Assembly: GCA_035946955.1 (NCBI GenBank) | Contig: DASYYE010000229.1 | Span: forward strand, 1 to 13,887 | Source: DASYYE01 sp035946955 | GTDB taxonomy: Bacteria; Actinomycetota; Actinomycetes; Streptosporangiales; Streptosporangiaceae | Length of the DNA: 13,887 nucleotides | Reading direction: 5' to 3' | In this document: one piece after another, positions 1 through 5,669 of the stretch | How positions within the stretch are numbered: the first letter of the stretch is position 1 | Layout of the letters: every line of letters begins with the position of its first letter | Made by a program: the position numbers and the translations under genes | Notes under the pieces: generated by a model | The model's input: only the letters and a program-made list of their open reading frames with translations | The model's database searches: none | What the model was told of the DNA's origin: nothing

Positions 1-203
1 TTCTCCCACGGGTCCTCGAGCTCGATCTCCTTGGCGATGGACACGCCATCGTTGGTGATCGTGGGTGCGCCCCACTTCTTCTCGAGAACCACGTTCCGGC
101 CCTTGGGGCCGAGGGTTACCTTGACGGCGTCGGCTAGCTGATTCATACCGCGTTCGAGGCCGCGCCTTGCGTCCTCGTCGAACGCGATCATCTTCGCTGC
201 CAT
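1..203 (-). CDS. groEL2: 60-kDa chaperonin GroEL, N-terminal part (cut by window edge)
   Basis: These are the first 67 residues of the ATP-dependent chaperonin that folds proteins inside a double-ring cage in the cytoplasm. The sequence begins MAAKMIAFDEDAR and holds the nucleotide-site motif TLGPKGRNV at about residues 30-38 and NDGVSIAKEI at 51-60, both diagnostic of GroEL. The ATG at 203 is supported by GGAGG 9 nt upstream. No groES lies directly upstream. Instead there is a divergent toxin-antitoxin-like pair, so this is a stand-alone copy of the groEL2 type, as many actinomycetes have besides groESL. Tandem CIRCE elements upstream show heat-shock control by HrcA. The rest of the gene lies outside the window. 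Confidence 0.97.
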   Translation of the reverse strand, partial: MAAKMIAFDEDARRGLERGMNQLADAVKVTLGPKGRNVVLEKKWGAPTITNDGVSIAKEIELEDPWE

Positions 204-332
204 AGGCTCAGTCCTCCGGGAACTTTGTTGTCTATCGATGGATCGAGCCGACGCCCGCGACGGCTAGGCCCCTCGCCAGCGGTTCCTTACCGCCGCCGAT
301 GAGTGCCCCATCGCCCCGATCCCGCCTTGGCG

Positions 333-359
333 TTGTCACTCTCAGGCCGAGAGTGCCAA
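333..359 (-). promoter_or_regulatory. CIRCE operator 2, degenerate, downstream of operator 1
   Basis: TTGTCACTC (333-341), a 9-nt spacer and GAGTGCCAA (351-359) keep the CIRCE architecture, with two changes in the first arm and one in the second. The two operators are 35 bp apart centre to centre. This one falls at or just after the expected transcription start, where HrcA could act as a roadblock or bind cooperatively. The spacing is visible; the cooperativity is inferred. Confidence 0.82.
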
Positions 360-364
360 CGCCT

Positions 365-393
365 TGTTTAGCACTCTCGGCCCGAGAGTGCAA
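365..393 (-). promoter_or_regulatory. groEL promoter, sigma-70 type, embedded in CIRCE
   Basis: Read on the minus strand, TTGCAC (388-393) and TAAACA (365-370) are separated by exactly 17 bp. The -35 lies in the first CIRCE arm and the -10 overlaps the second, so bound HrcA would block RNA polymerase. Transcription would start near 358 and give a leader of about 155 nt before the groEL ATG. This is inferred from motif match and spacing only. Confidence 0.75.
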
Positions 394-394
394 G
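368..394 (-). promoter_or_regulatory. CIRCE operator 1 (HrcA binding site)
   Basis: TTAGCACTC (368-376), a 9-nt spacer and GAGTGCAAG (386-394) match the CIRCE consensus TTAGCACTC-N9-GAGTGCTAA. One arm is perfect and the other differs at two positions. CIRCE is the binding site of the heat-shock repressor HrcA. It lies directly over the predicted groEL promoter. Confidence 0.93.
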
Positions 395-471
395 CCGTGG
401 CCGCAGCAGCGGGCCACCCCGCCTGGGGACGTGATGAACACCACACCTGGTGGCTATAGACAGCGTCCAGG

Positions 472-500
472 TTGAGAGCAAGTCGGCCGACCGGTATAAC
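472..500 (+). promoter_or_regulatory. Promoter of the toxin-antitoxin-like pair, probably leaderless
   Basis: TTGAGA (472-477) and TATAAC (495-500) are 17 bp apart. The next ATG is at 507, so the expected start of transcription falls on or next to the A of the start codon. There is no Shine-Dalgarno sequence before 507. Together these point to a leaderless mRNA, which is common in actinobacteria. Confidence 0.65.
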
Positions 501-502
501 CG
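492..502. promoter_or_regulatory. Small inverted repeat over the -10 box, candidate antitoxin operator
   Basis: CGGT-ATA-ACCG is a perfect inverted repeat overlapping the TATAAC box. A GGTAT core recurs at 493-497 and 504-508. Ribbon-helix-helix antitoxins usually repress their own operon by binding short repeats at the promoter, so this is a reasonable operator candidate. The arms are only 4 nt, so chance is possible. Confidence 0.4.
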
Positions 503-506
503 TGGT

Positions 507-755
507 ATGTCCGCAACGGAGAAGCTTGCGATCAGCCTGCCCAAGGACCTGATCGACAAACTCCGACGGGCCAAGGACGAGGGCCGGATCGAATCCGTCT
601 CCGGGCACATTGCCGACTTGCTGCGACGCGAGGACGACTGGCGGGACGCGCGGGCGACCCTGGACCGCATCTTCGAGCGGTGTCCTGGCCCCGAGGATAA
701 ACACTATGCCTGGGCGCGGCAGGCCCTCGGCGTGGGCGCTGAGCCCGCCTCGTGA
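507..755 (+). CDS. Antitoxin-like small protein, putative ribbon-helix-helix (VapB-type position)
   Basis: This 82-aa acidic protein has an N-terminal beta-strand/helix pattern (KLAISLPKDLIDKLRRAK) of the kind seen in CopG/ribbon-helix-helix DNA-binding antitoxins. A charged C-terminal half (EDDWRDARATLDRIFERC) could wrap the toxin. It overlaps the downstream PIN-domain gene by 4 nt (GTGA), the classic antitoxin-toxin arrangement. I chose ATG 507 over the in-frame ATG at 450 because the promoter -10 box lies at 495-500, so translation from 450 would need another transcript. The likely role is neutralising the PIN RNase and repressing the operon. The family is assigned by pattern and context, not by strong sequence identity. 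Confidence 0.7.
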   Translation: MSATEKLAISLPKDLIDKLRRAKDEGRIESVSGHIADLLRREDDWRDARATLDRIFERCPGPEDKHYAWARQALGVGAEPAS

Positions 756-1150
756 TCGGCGGCCGCATCCTCGACACCAGCGCCTTGCTCCAGGCCGCCC
801 GCGGCACGCCTTACATGCAAGCGCTGCTGTACGTCAGCCACGAACACCTGATCACGCTGGTGATACCGGCACCCTGCCTGGCTGAGGCCCTTTCCCGGCT
901 CAGCGACCCGCAGCAGCAGGCCAGGCTGTTCGACCTGATCAAGTCCCCGATAGCCAGTGTCGCCCAGTTCGGGGCGCCAGAGGCCACAGGCACCGGACTG
1001 CTCCGGGCGAACGCCCTGCCTGCACGCGCCTCGACCGGCGCGGCCCACGCGGCCATCCTGGCCGCGGACCGTGGCTGGCCGGTGGTGAGCGCCAGCCCTG
1101 GGCCGATCCGCGTCCTGCACCCTGAGGTCGAGATCGAACCCCTCCCCTGA
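752..1150 (+). CDS. PIN-domain protein, putative VapC-type toxin RNase
   Basis: The 132-aa product starts with the PIN signature ILDTSALL, with the first metal-binding Asp at residue 8. It has the second acidic position in CLAEALSRL (Glu45) and ends in a typical PIN C-terminal fold (AAILAADRGWPVVSASP). PIN toxins are Mg-dependent endoribonucleases that cut tRNA, rRNA or mRNA. Odd points: where VapC normally has a third acid before the AAxxA helix there is GAAH, and the last acidic position is Ser113 (VVSAS). Catalysis may therefore be weakened, or the protein may belong to a variant PIN family. The GTG start overlaps the antitoxin stop and implies coupled translation. A hairpin at 1176-1222 follows the gene. 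Confidence 0.72.
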   Translation: MIGGRILDTSALLQAARGTPYMQALLYVSHEHLITLVIPAPCLAEALSRLSDPQQQARLFDLIKSPIASVAQFGAPEATGTGLLRANALPARASTGAAHAAILAADRGWPVVSASPGPIRVLHPEVEIEPLP

Positions 1151-1175
1151 ACGCCCTGCAGCCCCTCATCTCCAT

Positions 1176-1222
1176 GATTGCGGTTGCTTTTACTGCACAT
1201 AGCAGTAAAAGTCACCGCGATC
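1176..1222. terminator. Long inverted repeat after the PIN gene, probable terminator
   Basis: The core arms CTTTTACTGC (1187-1196) and GCAGTAAAAG (1202-1211) are perfect around an ACATA loop. Pairing resumes outside, GCGGT with ACCGC, and then GA with TC further out, giving arms of about 21 nt with a few mismatches. It starts 25 bp after the PIN stop codon. The stem is A/T-rich against a GC-rich background. There is no clear U-run after it on either strand, so a factor-independent role is inferred from position. Confidence 0.55.
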
Positions 1223-1223
1223 C

Positions 1224-1235
1224 CGCTGATCAGCG
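1224..1235. other. 12-bp perfect palindrome
   Basis: CGCTGATCAGCG is a perfect 12-bp palindrome lying 2 bp after the long inverted repeat. It could be a protein binding site or part of a larger structure. Nothing else supports a role. The remaining sequence up to the cspA terminator (1236-1345) holds nothing I recognise. Confidence 0.3.
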
Positions 1236-1345
1236 CTCGGGGCATACGGCCGGGGCCCGGTAGACCGAGACGTGGGGTGGGTGGTCCCAGACGCCCTCCT
1301 GACACACAGCGCCCAACGATGTCAGCGTGCGCCACGGAAGGAACT

Positions 1346-1383
1346 AAAGGCAGCCCGGCACCAAGGGTGCCGGGCTGGCCTTT
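1346..1383 (-). terminator. Intrinsic terminator of cspA
   Basis: The perfect 11-bp arms AGCCCGGCACC (1352-1362) and GGTGCCGGGCT (1366-1376) enclose a 3-nt AAG loop. Outer AAAGG/CCTTT extends the pairing with one bulge. On the minus strand the hairpin is followed by CTTTAGTT, a weak U-tract, 19 bp after the cspA stop. The near-symmetry may let it also stop rightward transcription from the PIN gene. Confidence 0.85.
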
Positions 1384-1401
1384 GGCATGACGAGCAGGGG
1401 C

Positions 1402-1602
1402 TTACACGGCGCGCACGGCCTCCGCCTGCGGTCCGCGCTCACCCTGCATGATGTCGAATTCCACCCGCTGCCCTTCTTCGAGGGTGCGGTAGCCATCCAT
1501 CTGGATGGCCGTGTGATGCACGAACACGTCCCTGCCACCGTCGACCGCGATGAAGCCGTAGCCCTTGTCCGCGTTGAACCACTTGACGGTGCCCTGAGCC
1601 AT
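1402..1602 (-). CDS. cspA: Cold-shock domain protein CspA family
   Basis: This 66-aa single cold-shock domain protein binds single-stranded RNA/DNA and acts as an RNA chaperone. RNP1 is visible as KGYGFI (residues 13-18) and RNP2 as VFVHH (26-30), after the family start GTVKWFNADKG. The C-terminus (GERGPQAEAVRAV) is the actinobacterial form in which Q-A-x-x-V follows the last strand. ATG 1602 is chosen because the domain starts at residue 4 and GGGAG lies about 10 nt upstream; an in-frame extension to 1674 has no homology. The gene has its own terminator and a 299-nt upstream gap, so it is probably a separate transcript. Confidence 0.96.
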   Translation of the reverse strand: MAQGTVKWFNADKGYGFIAVDGGRDVFVHHTAIQMDGYRTLEEGQRVEFDIMQGERGPQAEAVRAV

Positions 1603-1901
1603 TACCGAACAACTCCCTAACTGGGTGAGGCATCGAGTCCGCCCTTGCTCTCGCGGAACCCGCGGCCGCAGCACGCTTGGCTAACACGCAGGCCAGTAGC
1701 TAGCAGTTCCTGCCGACCGGCAGCGACCGGTTATGACCTTACCTCCTGCCACGCGCCCGCGTGCCAACTTGACCGCCAAAATACAAGTGGCAACTGACGC
1801 GGATTCGGCATGGCGCGGCTCACCGGCTGCTGGCCAGGTGAAGGAATCGCCGCCATACCCGGCTGCGGTCAGCGCCACGCGCGCCGGATGGGCCCGCAGG
1901 A
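1603..1901. other. Intergenic region upstream of cspA
   Basis: The 299 bp between metO and cspA should hold the cspA promoter and leader. On the minus strand an isolated TATTTT (1779-1784) could be a -10 box, but no good -35 accompanies it. An AGGAGGT sequence near 1740 on the minus strand has no ATG, GTG or TTG at a useful distance. No gene, riboswitch or repeat could be supported here. Confidence 0.4.
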
Positions 1902-2177
1902 TCAGCCTCCCGCCACTGCCGGAATGACCGAAATGTGGGCGCCAGAGGGCACCGGCGTGTCCATGCCCTGGGCAAACCTCACATCTTCGTCTCCCACGTA
2001 CACGTTGACGAAGCGGCGCAGGTTGCCCGTGTCGTCGACGATGCGGCCCCCGAGGCCTGGGTACGTGGCGTCCAGATGGGCGATGACCTCACGCAGAGTG
2101 CCTGGGTCCGCGCTCACTTCAGCACTACCGCTGGTGTATGTACGCAGAATGGTCGGTATACGAACAGAAACGCTCAT
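1902..2177 (-). CDS. metO: Ubiquitin-like sulfur carrier protein, MetO/CysO type
   Basis: This 91-aa protein has a beta-grasp fold of the MoaD/ThiS/CysO group and ends in the obligatory Gly-Gly (PAVAGG). In this group the C-terminal glycine is adenylated by an E1-like enzyme such as MoeZ, converted to a thiocarboxylate and used as sulfur donor. SIPTILR-like residues 6-12, RFVNVYVGDEDVRF (55-68) and VIPAVAGG match mycobacterial CysO closely, rather than MoaD or ThiS. It lies 171 nt downstream of the ThrC-like gene on the same strand and is probably co-transcribed under the SAM riboswitch. This suggests it supplies sulfur for homocysteine (MetO) rather than cysteine. ATG 2177 was chosen because the family begins there; the ribosome site (GAAGGCAGG) is modest. 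Confidence 0.88.
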   Translation of the reverse strand: MSVSVRIPTILRTYTSGSAEVSADPGTLREVIAHLDATYPGLGGRIVDDTGNLRRFVNVYVGDEDVRFAQGMDTPVPSGAHISVIPAVAGG

Positions 2178-2348
2178 GCAAACCTGCCTTCGGAGGCTGG
2201 TGGCCAAACCGGCAATGGCCCACAAGCTGTGACCTTGGATTCGGGCTGCGGTGGCAGCGAGAATCCCATGATCACAATACGGGTGCCACGGTTTTCTGGC
2301 CTGGCTATGGGATGGGATGTCACACAGGGGCTCCGAACTACCGGGACA

Positions 2349-3614
2349 TCATGCCGCACCCGGCAGCGTCGCCTCGTGGGCCTCGAAGGCGGCCAGCGAA
2401 GGCTTGATCGTGGCCGGTGCCCCACCCGGGCTGGCCACCGCGTCCAGCGTCTTCAGGCCGTCTCCCGAATTGATGACCACTGTTTCGGCCGCGGGGTCGA
2501 GCAGGCCCTCGGCGATCAGCCGGCGCAGTACGCCCAGTGTCACGCCCGCGGCGGTCTCACCGAAGATGCCCTCGGAGGCGAGGAGCCTGATCCCCGCGAC
2601 CATCTCCAGGTCGCTGACGTCACAGACCGCCCCCCCGGTACGGCGGACCACGTCGAGCACATACGGGCCGTCGGCGGGGTTGCCGATCGCCAGAGACTTG
2701 GCCGCCGTGGACGGACGCACCGGCTGGACCACCTCATGGCCTGCCCGGAACGCGGCCGCCACCGGGGCACACCCACTCGCCTGTGCGCCGAAGACCCGGT
2801 AGCTGGTATCTGCTACCAGGCCCAGCTCGATGAACTCCCGGAACGCTTTGTCGATCTTGACGAGCTGGGCGCCGGACGCCACGGGCACCACGATCTGCTC
2901 AGGCAGCCGCCACCCGAGCTGCTCCGCGATCTCGTAGCCGATCGTCTTGGAGCCCTCGGCGTAGTAGGGCCGCACATTGACGTTGACGAACGCCCAGTCC
3001 TCACGCTCGTCGGCGAGTTCGGACGCAAGCCGGTTCACGTCGTCATAGGTTCCCTCCACCGCGATCAGGGTGCCCCCGTAGACCGCGGTGGCGGCGATCT
3101 TCTGCGGCTCCAGATCGGCAGGGATGAGGACCACGGAACGCAGTCCGGCCCGGGCTGCCGCCGCGGCCACGGCATTGGCGAGGTTCCCGGTAGAGGGGCA
3201 GGCCAGCACCTTGTAGCCGAGTTCAGTGGCGGCCGCGAGCGCCACAGCCACCACCCGGTCCTTGAACGAGTGGGTCGGGTTCCCGCGCTCGTCCTTGACC
3301 CACAGCTTGGTCATCCCGAGTTCGCGGGCGATCCGGTCGGTACTGACCAGCCGGGTCCACCCCGGCTCGGTGTTGACCGAGGCAGCGACGTCCGGCGGTA
3401 CCGGGAGCAGGTCCGCATAGCGCCAGATGCTCAGCGGTCCCGCTTCAATGTGTGACCTGGTGAGTGCCGGGAACTCATACGCGACCTCCATCGGCCCGAA
3501 ACACTCCTGGCAGGCATGGCTGGCGCCGAGCTCGGCGGTTGCGCCGCACTCACGGCAACAGAGATGACTGGCGAACCCAAACCGGGTCGGTGTTTTCGTC
3601 GTGGGTGTAGTCAC
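2349..3614 (-). CDS. metM: ThrC-like PLP enzyme, probable O-phosphohomoserine-dependent homocysteine synthase (MetM)
   Basis: This 421-aa fold-type II PLP enzyme resembles threonine synthase. It has an N-terminal zinc-ribbon-like pair CxxC...CxxC (Cys20/23 and 35/38), the PLP lysine in NPTHSFKDR (Lys118), the loop CPSTGNLANA (139-148) and the C-terminal NSGDGLKTL (382-390). On sequence alone it would be called ThrC. Two contextual facts argue for methionine synthesis: its leader is a SAM-I riboswitch, and the next gene is a sulfur carrier ending in Gly-Gly. I recall a report from Streptomyces that such a ThrC homologue (MetM) converts O-phospho-L-homoserine to L-homocysteine using thiocarboxylated MetO. 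The GTG at 3614 is preferred over the ATG at 3638: it has AGAGAGG 9 nt upstream, while 3638 lies inside the riboswitch P1 stem. True threonine synthase remains an alternative. Confidence 0.82.
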   Translation of the reverse strand: MTTPTTKTPTRFGFASHLCCRECGATAELGASHACQECFGPMEVAYEFPALTRSHIEAGPLSIWRYADLLPVPPDVAASVNTEPGWTRLVSTDRIARELGMTKLWVKDERGNPTHSFKDRVVAVALAAATELGYKVLACPSTGNLANAVAAAAARAGLRSVVLIPADLEPQKIAATAVYGGTLIAVEGTYDDVNRLASELADEREDWAFVNVNVRPYYAEGSKTIGYEIAEQLGWRLPEQIVVPVASGAQLVKIDKAFREFIELGLVADTSYRVFGAQASGCAPVAAAFRAGHEVVQPVRPSTAAKSLAIGNPADGPYVLDVVRRTGGAVCDVSDLEMVAGIRLLASEGIFGETAAGVTLGVLRRLIAEGLLDPAAETVVINSGDGLKTLDAVASPGGAPATIKPSLAAFEAHEATLPGAA

Positions 3615-3633
3615 AGTGCGAGGCCTCTCTCTC

Positions 3634-3927
3634 CTCATCTGTCCCGTCGGTCTGCAGACTTCGGGTCGGAATTGGCACCTGCCACGACACTGGCCTCACA
3701 AAGCCCCACGAAAGAGGGCGACCGGGCGCCAAACGGGGCGGCCCGATCACCGCTCCGCCGCAAGCGGGCGATCAGGCTGAGCCAACAAACAACGCCGCCC
3801 TCGCGGGGTTCCAGGGGGTCGTCCCCCTGGACAAAATCGCGACTCAGGCGAGTTGGCAAAGCCCAACGAGCAGTGTCATCGGTTGCCGGGGCTTCACAGG
3901 GCCGTTCCCTCCACCCCTCTGGATGAG
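3634..3927 (-). ncRNA. SAM-I (S-box) riboswitch with a giant P3 arm, leader of metM
   Basis: Read on the minus strand, P1 is CTCATC (3927-3922) paired with GATGAG (3639-3634). The invariant core follows: CAGAG, then GGTGGAGGGA, GGCCC, TGAAGCCC and GGCAACC (ending at 3881). P3 pairs ATGACACTG (3879-3871) with CAGTGTCGT (3692-3684) over 9 bp with one wobble. J3/4 is GTGCCAATTCC (3678-3668), and P4 has CCCG/CGGG arms (3665-3662 and 3646-3643). All S-box landmarks are in order. P3 encloses 178 nt of extra sequence (3870-3693) with its own hairpins, so the aptamer is about 294 nt instead of the usual 100 or so. P1 ends 5 nt before the AGAGG ribosome site of metM, so SAM probably acts on translation initiation. 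It occupies most of the gap between metM and otsA. Confidence 0.92.
3810..3831 (-). other. Stable hairpin inside the riboswitch P3 extension
   Basis: TCCAGGGGG (3831-3823) and CCCCCTGGA (3818-3810) pair perfectly over 9 bp with an ACGA tetraloop. A second hairpin GTTGG/CCAAC (about 3867-3852) precedes it in the same P3 insertion. No U-tract directly follows the 9-bp hairpin, so it is probably a structural sub-domain and not a terminator. A weaker stem (3810-3791) is followed by GTTTGTT and could terminate transcripts early. Confidence 0.6.
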
Positions 3928-4012
3928 TGCTATTAAGTTGTGCCTGTACTGTAACCGATCCGGGTGCCCCCTCCTATGGGTGGCCCGGGGAGGGATGTCT
4001 AGCCTCACGGTC

Positions 4013-5581
4013 ATGAACCCCGAAGCAGGCAGCGAAACAGCTACCCGAGTACTGATCGCCTCCAACCGTGGCCCAGTGTCTTTCCGTATGGCGCCGGATG
4101 GTGCTCTGACCAGCCATAGAGGCAGTGGCGGAGTGGTGTCGGGCCTGCTGTCCGTGGCTGGGCAGTCAGACGTGCTCTGGGTCTGCGCCGCACTCAGTGA
4201 GGCGGACCGCGCGGCATCCCGGGCGGAGCGCGGCGGTCTCCTGGACCTCAGGCTGGCCGACCAGGGCCCGGACGCGGCAGGAGACGGCCAGGGCCGGCTG
4301 GCAGCGTTGGAGCCCGCCGAGGATGCCTCTGGACGTCCTGGTGTGGGCAAGCCGCGCTCGGCCGTGCAGATGCTCGACATCCCGGTGCCGGTGTTCGAGC
4401 AGGCCTACAACGGGATCGCCAACTCCGTCCTGTGGTTCGTCCACCACATGCTCTACGACACGCCTAGCCGACCGGTCTTTGACGAGCACTTCCAGCGTGA
4501 GTGGGAGTCGTTCCGCGCCTACAACGCGGCGTTCGCCACCGCACTGGCCGAGGGGGCGGGCCACCCCGGGCCGCACGGGGTCCGGGCGATGATCCAGGAC
4601 TACCACCTCACCCTGGTCCCCCGGATGCTCGCCGAGCAGCGGCCAGGCCTGGCGATCGCACACTTCTCGCACACCCCGTGGGCTCCGCCGGACTACTACG
4701 CGCTCCTGCCGGACGACGTGGCACGCGAGGTGCTCGATGGCATGCTGGGCGCGGACCACGTCGGGTTCCACGCTCAGCGCTGGGCAGAGGCGTTCCTCGA
4801 CTGCTGCCAGGCCGTGCTGGGTGCCGAGGTCAACCACGAGGCAGGGACAGTACGCCACCAGGGCCACACGAGCACGGTGGCGGTCCACCCGCTCGGGGTG
4901 GACGCGGTGGAACTGCGCTCGAGGGCGGCAGAAGCCGACGTGGAGGCCAATGTCGCGGCACTGCGGGCGGCCACGGCTGACTGCAAGATCATCGTCCGGG
5001 TGGACCGGACCGAGCTGTCCAAGAACATCGTCCGGGGGCTGGCCGCCTACCGTGAGCTGCTGGTCACCCACCCCGAATGGCGTGGCCGGGTCACTCACGT
5101 GGTCTTCGCCTACCCCTCGCGTCACGACCTGCCTGAATACCGCGAGTACACGGCTGCCGTGCAGCGGCTGGCCCGGCAGATCATGGATGAGTTCGCCACC
5201 GAGGACTGGAACCCGCTGATCCTCAGCGTCCACGACGACTACCCGCGTTCCCTGGCCGCCTACCGGCTGGCGGACGTCTTGCTGGTCAACCCGATCCGGG
5301 ACGGCATGAACCTGGTCGCCAAGGAGGGCCCGCTACTGGCCGAGCGCGGCTGTGCGCTGGTGCTGTCCCGGGAGGCAGGCGCGGCTGCGGAACTGGGGGA
5401 GGCCGCGCTGCTGGTCAACCCCTACGACGTGAGCGCGACCGTACGCGCCCTGCATGAGGCACTGAGCATGCCCGATGCGGAACGGATGCGCCGGGCCGCG
5501 CTGCTGGCGAAGATGGCTGCGGCCAACCCGCCCGCGGCCTGGTTCACCTCACAGCTCGACGCGCTGACGAGCTGCGGCTGA
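4013..5581 (+). CDS. otsA: Trehalose-6-phosphate synthase OtsA (GT20), actinobacterial type
   Basis: This 522-aa GT-B glycosyltransferase of family GT20 joins glucose from a nucleotide sugar to glucose-6-phosphate. It has IASNRGPVSF (15-24), the glycine loop GSGGVVSGL (37-45), QDYHL (195-199), HFSHTPW (217-223), the donor-phosphate pair Arg332/Lys337 in RVDRTELSKN, and NPIRDGMNLVAKE (426-438). The canonical HDYHL is QDYHL here, and RLDYxKG is RTELSKN. This divergent actinomycete group is related to the pseudo-glycosyltransferase VldE, and some of its members use GDP-glucose. No good ribosome site precedes ATG 4013; ATG 3995 has GGGAGGG directly abutting it, so the start is uncertain. It is divergent from the SAM-riboswitch leader, and otsB lies 1.6 kb away. 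Confidence 0.93.
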   Translation: MNPEAGSETATRVLIASNRGPVSFRMAPDGALTSHRGSGGVVSGLLSVAGQSDVLWVCAALSEADRAASRAERGGLLDLRLADQGPDAAGDGQGRLAALEPAEDASGRPGVGKPRSAVQMLDIPVPVFEQAYNGIANSVLWFVHHMLYDTPSRPVFDEHFQREWESFRAYNAAFATALAEGAGHPGPHGVRAMIQDYHLTLVPRMLAEQRPGLAIAHFSHTPWAPPDYYALLPDDVAREVLDGMLGADHVGFHAQRWAEAFLDCCQAVLGAEVNHEAGTVRHQGHTSTVAVHPLGVDAVELRSRAAEADVEANVAALRAATADCKIIVRVDRTELSKNIVRGLAAYRELLVTHPEWRGRVTHVVFAYPSRHDLPEYREYTAAVQRLARQIMDEFATEDWNPLILSVHDDYPRSLAAYRLADVLLVNPIRDGMNLVAKEGPLLAERGCALVLSREAGAAAELGEAALLVNPYDVSATVRALHEALSMPDAERMRRAALLAKMAAANPPAAWFTSQLDALTSCG

Positions 5582-5610
5582 CCCGCGTCGCGGGGCGGCG
5601 GCGGGTCCAT

Positions 5611-5652
5611 GGAGCTTGTGTGGTGCCGGGGCCCCGGCACCACACAAGCTCC
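5611..5652. terminator. Perfect 42-bp palindrome, bidirectional terminator
   Basis: Two 21-nt arms (5611-5631 and 5632-5652) are perfectly complementary with no spacer. It lies 30 bp after the otsA stop and 18 bp after the stop of the convergent secreted-protein gene. Such a hairpin fits the U-tract-less terminators of actinobacteria and would serve both genes. Confidence 0.85.
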
Positions 5653-5669
5653 TGAGTGACGATGCAGGG

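Noticed and set aside
1902..2177. Molybdopterin synthase small subunit MoaD
   Set aside because: The sequence follows CysO (RFVNVYV, EDVRF, PAVAGG) and no molybdopterin genes are adjacent.
1935..3455. 506-aa open frame on the plus strand
   Set aside because: Antisense shadow of metM and metO in high-GC DNA; its protein has no family motif, while the minus strand has complete conserved domains.
3615..3638. ATG 3638 as start of metM
   Set aside because: It has no ribosome site and lies in riboswitch P1; GTG 3614 has AGAGAGG at 9 nt.
3839..3930. A compact SAM aptamer of about 92 nt closed by ACTCA/TGAGT, with the next hairpins as terminator
   Set aside because: The J3/4 and P4 landmarks (GTGCCAATTCC) and a perfect P1 partner (GATGAG) lie about 200 nt further on, and a 9-bp P3 joins the halves. 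The compact fold lacks these.
3931..4012. Divergent promoters for metM and otsA
   Set aside because: TACAGT (3953-3948, minus) and TATGGG (3975-3980, plus) are possible -10 boxes, but neither has a convincing -35 at the right distance.
4166..5233. 355-aa open frame on the minus strand inside otsA
   Set aside because: Histidine/valine-rich shadow translation with no motifs; otsA is intact on the other strand.
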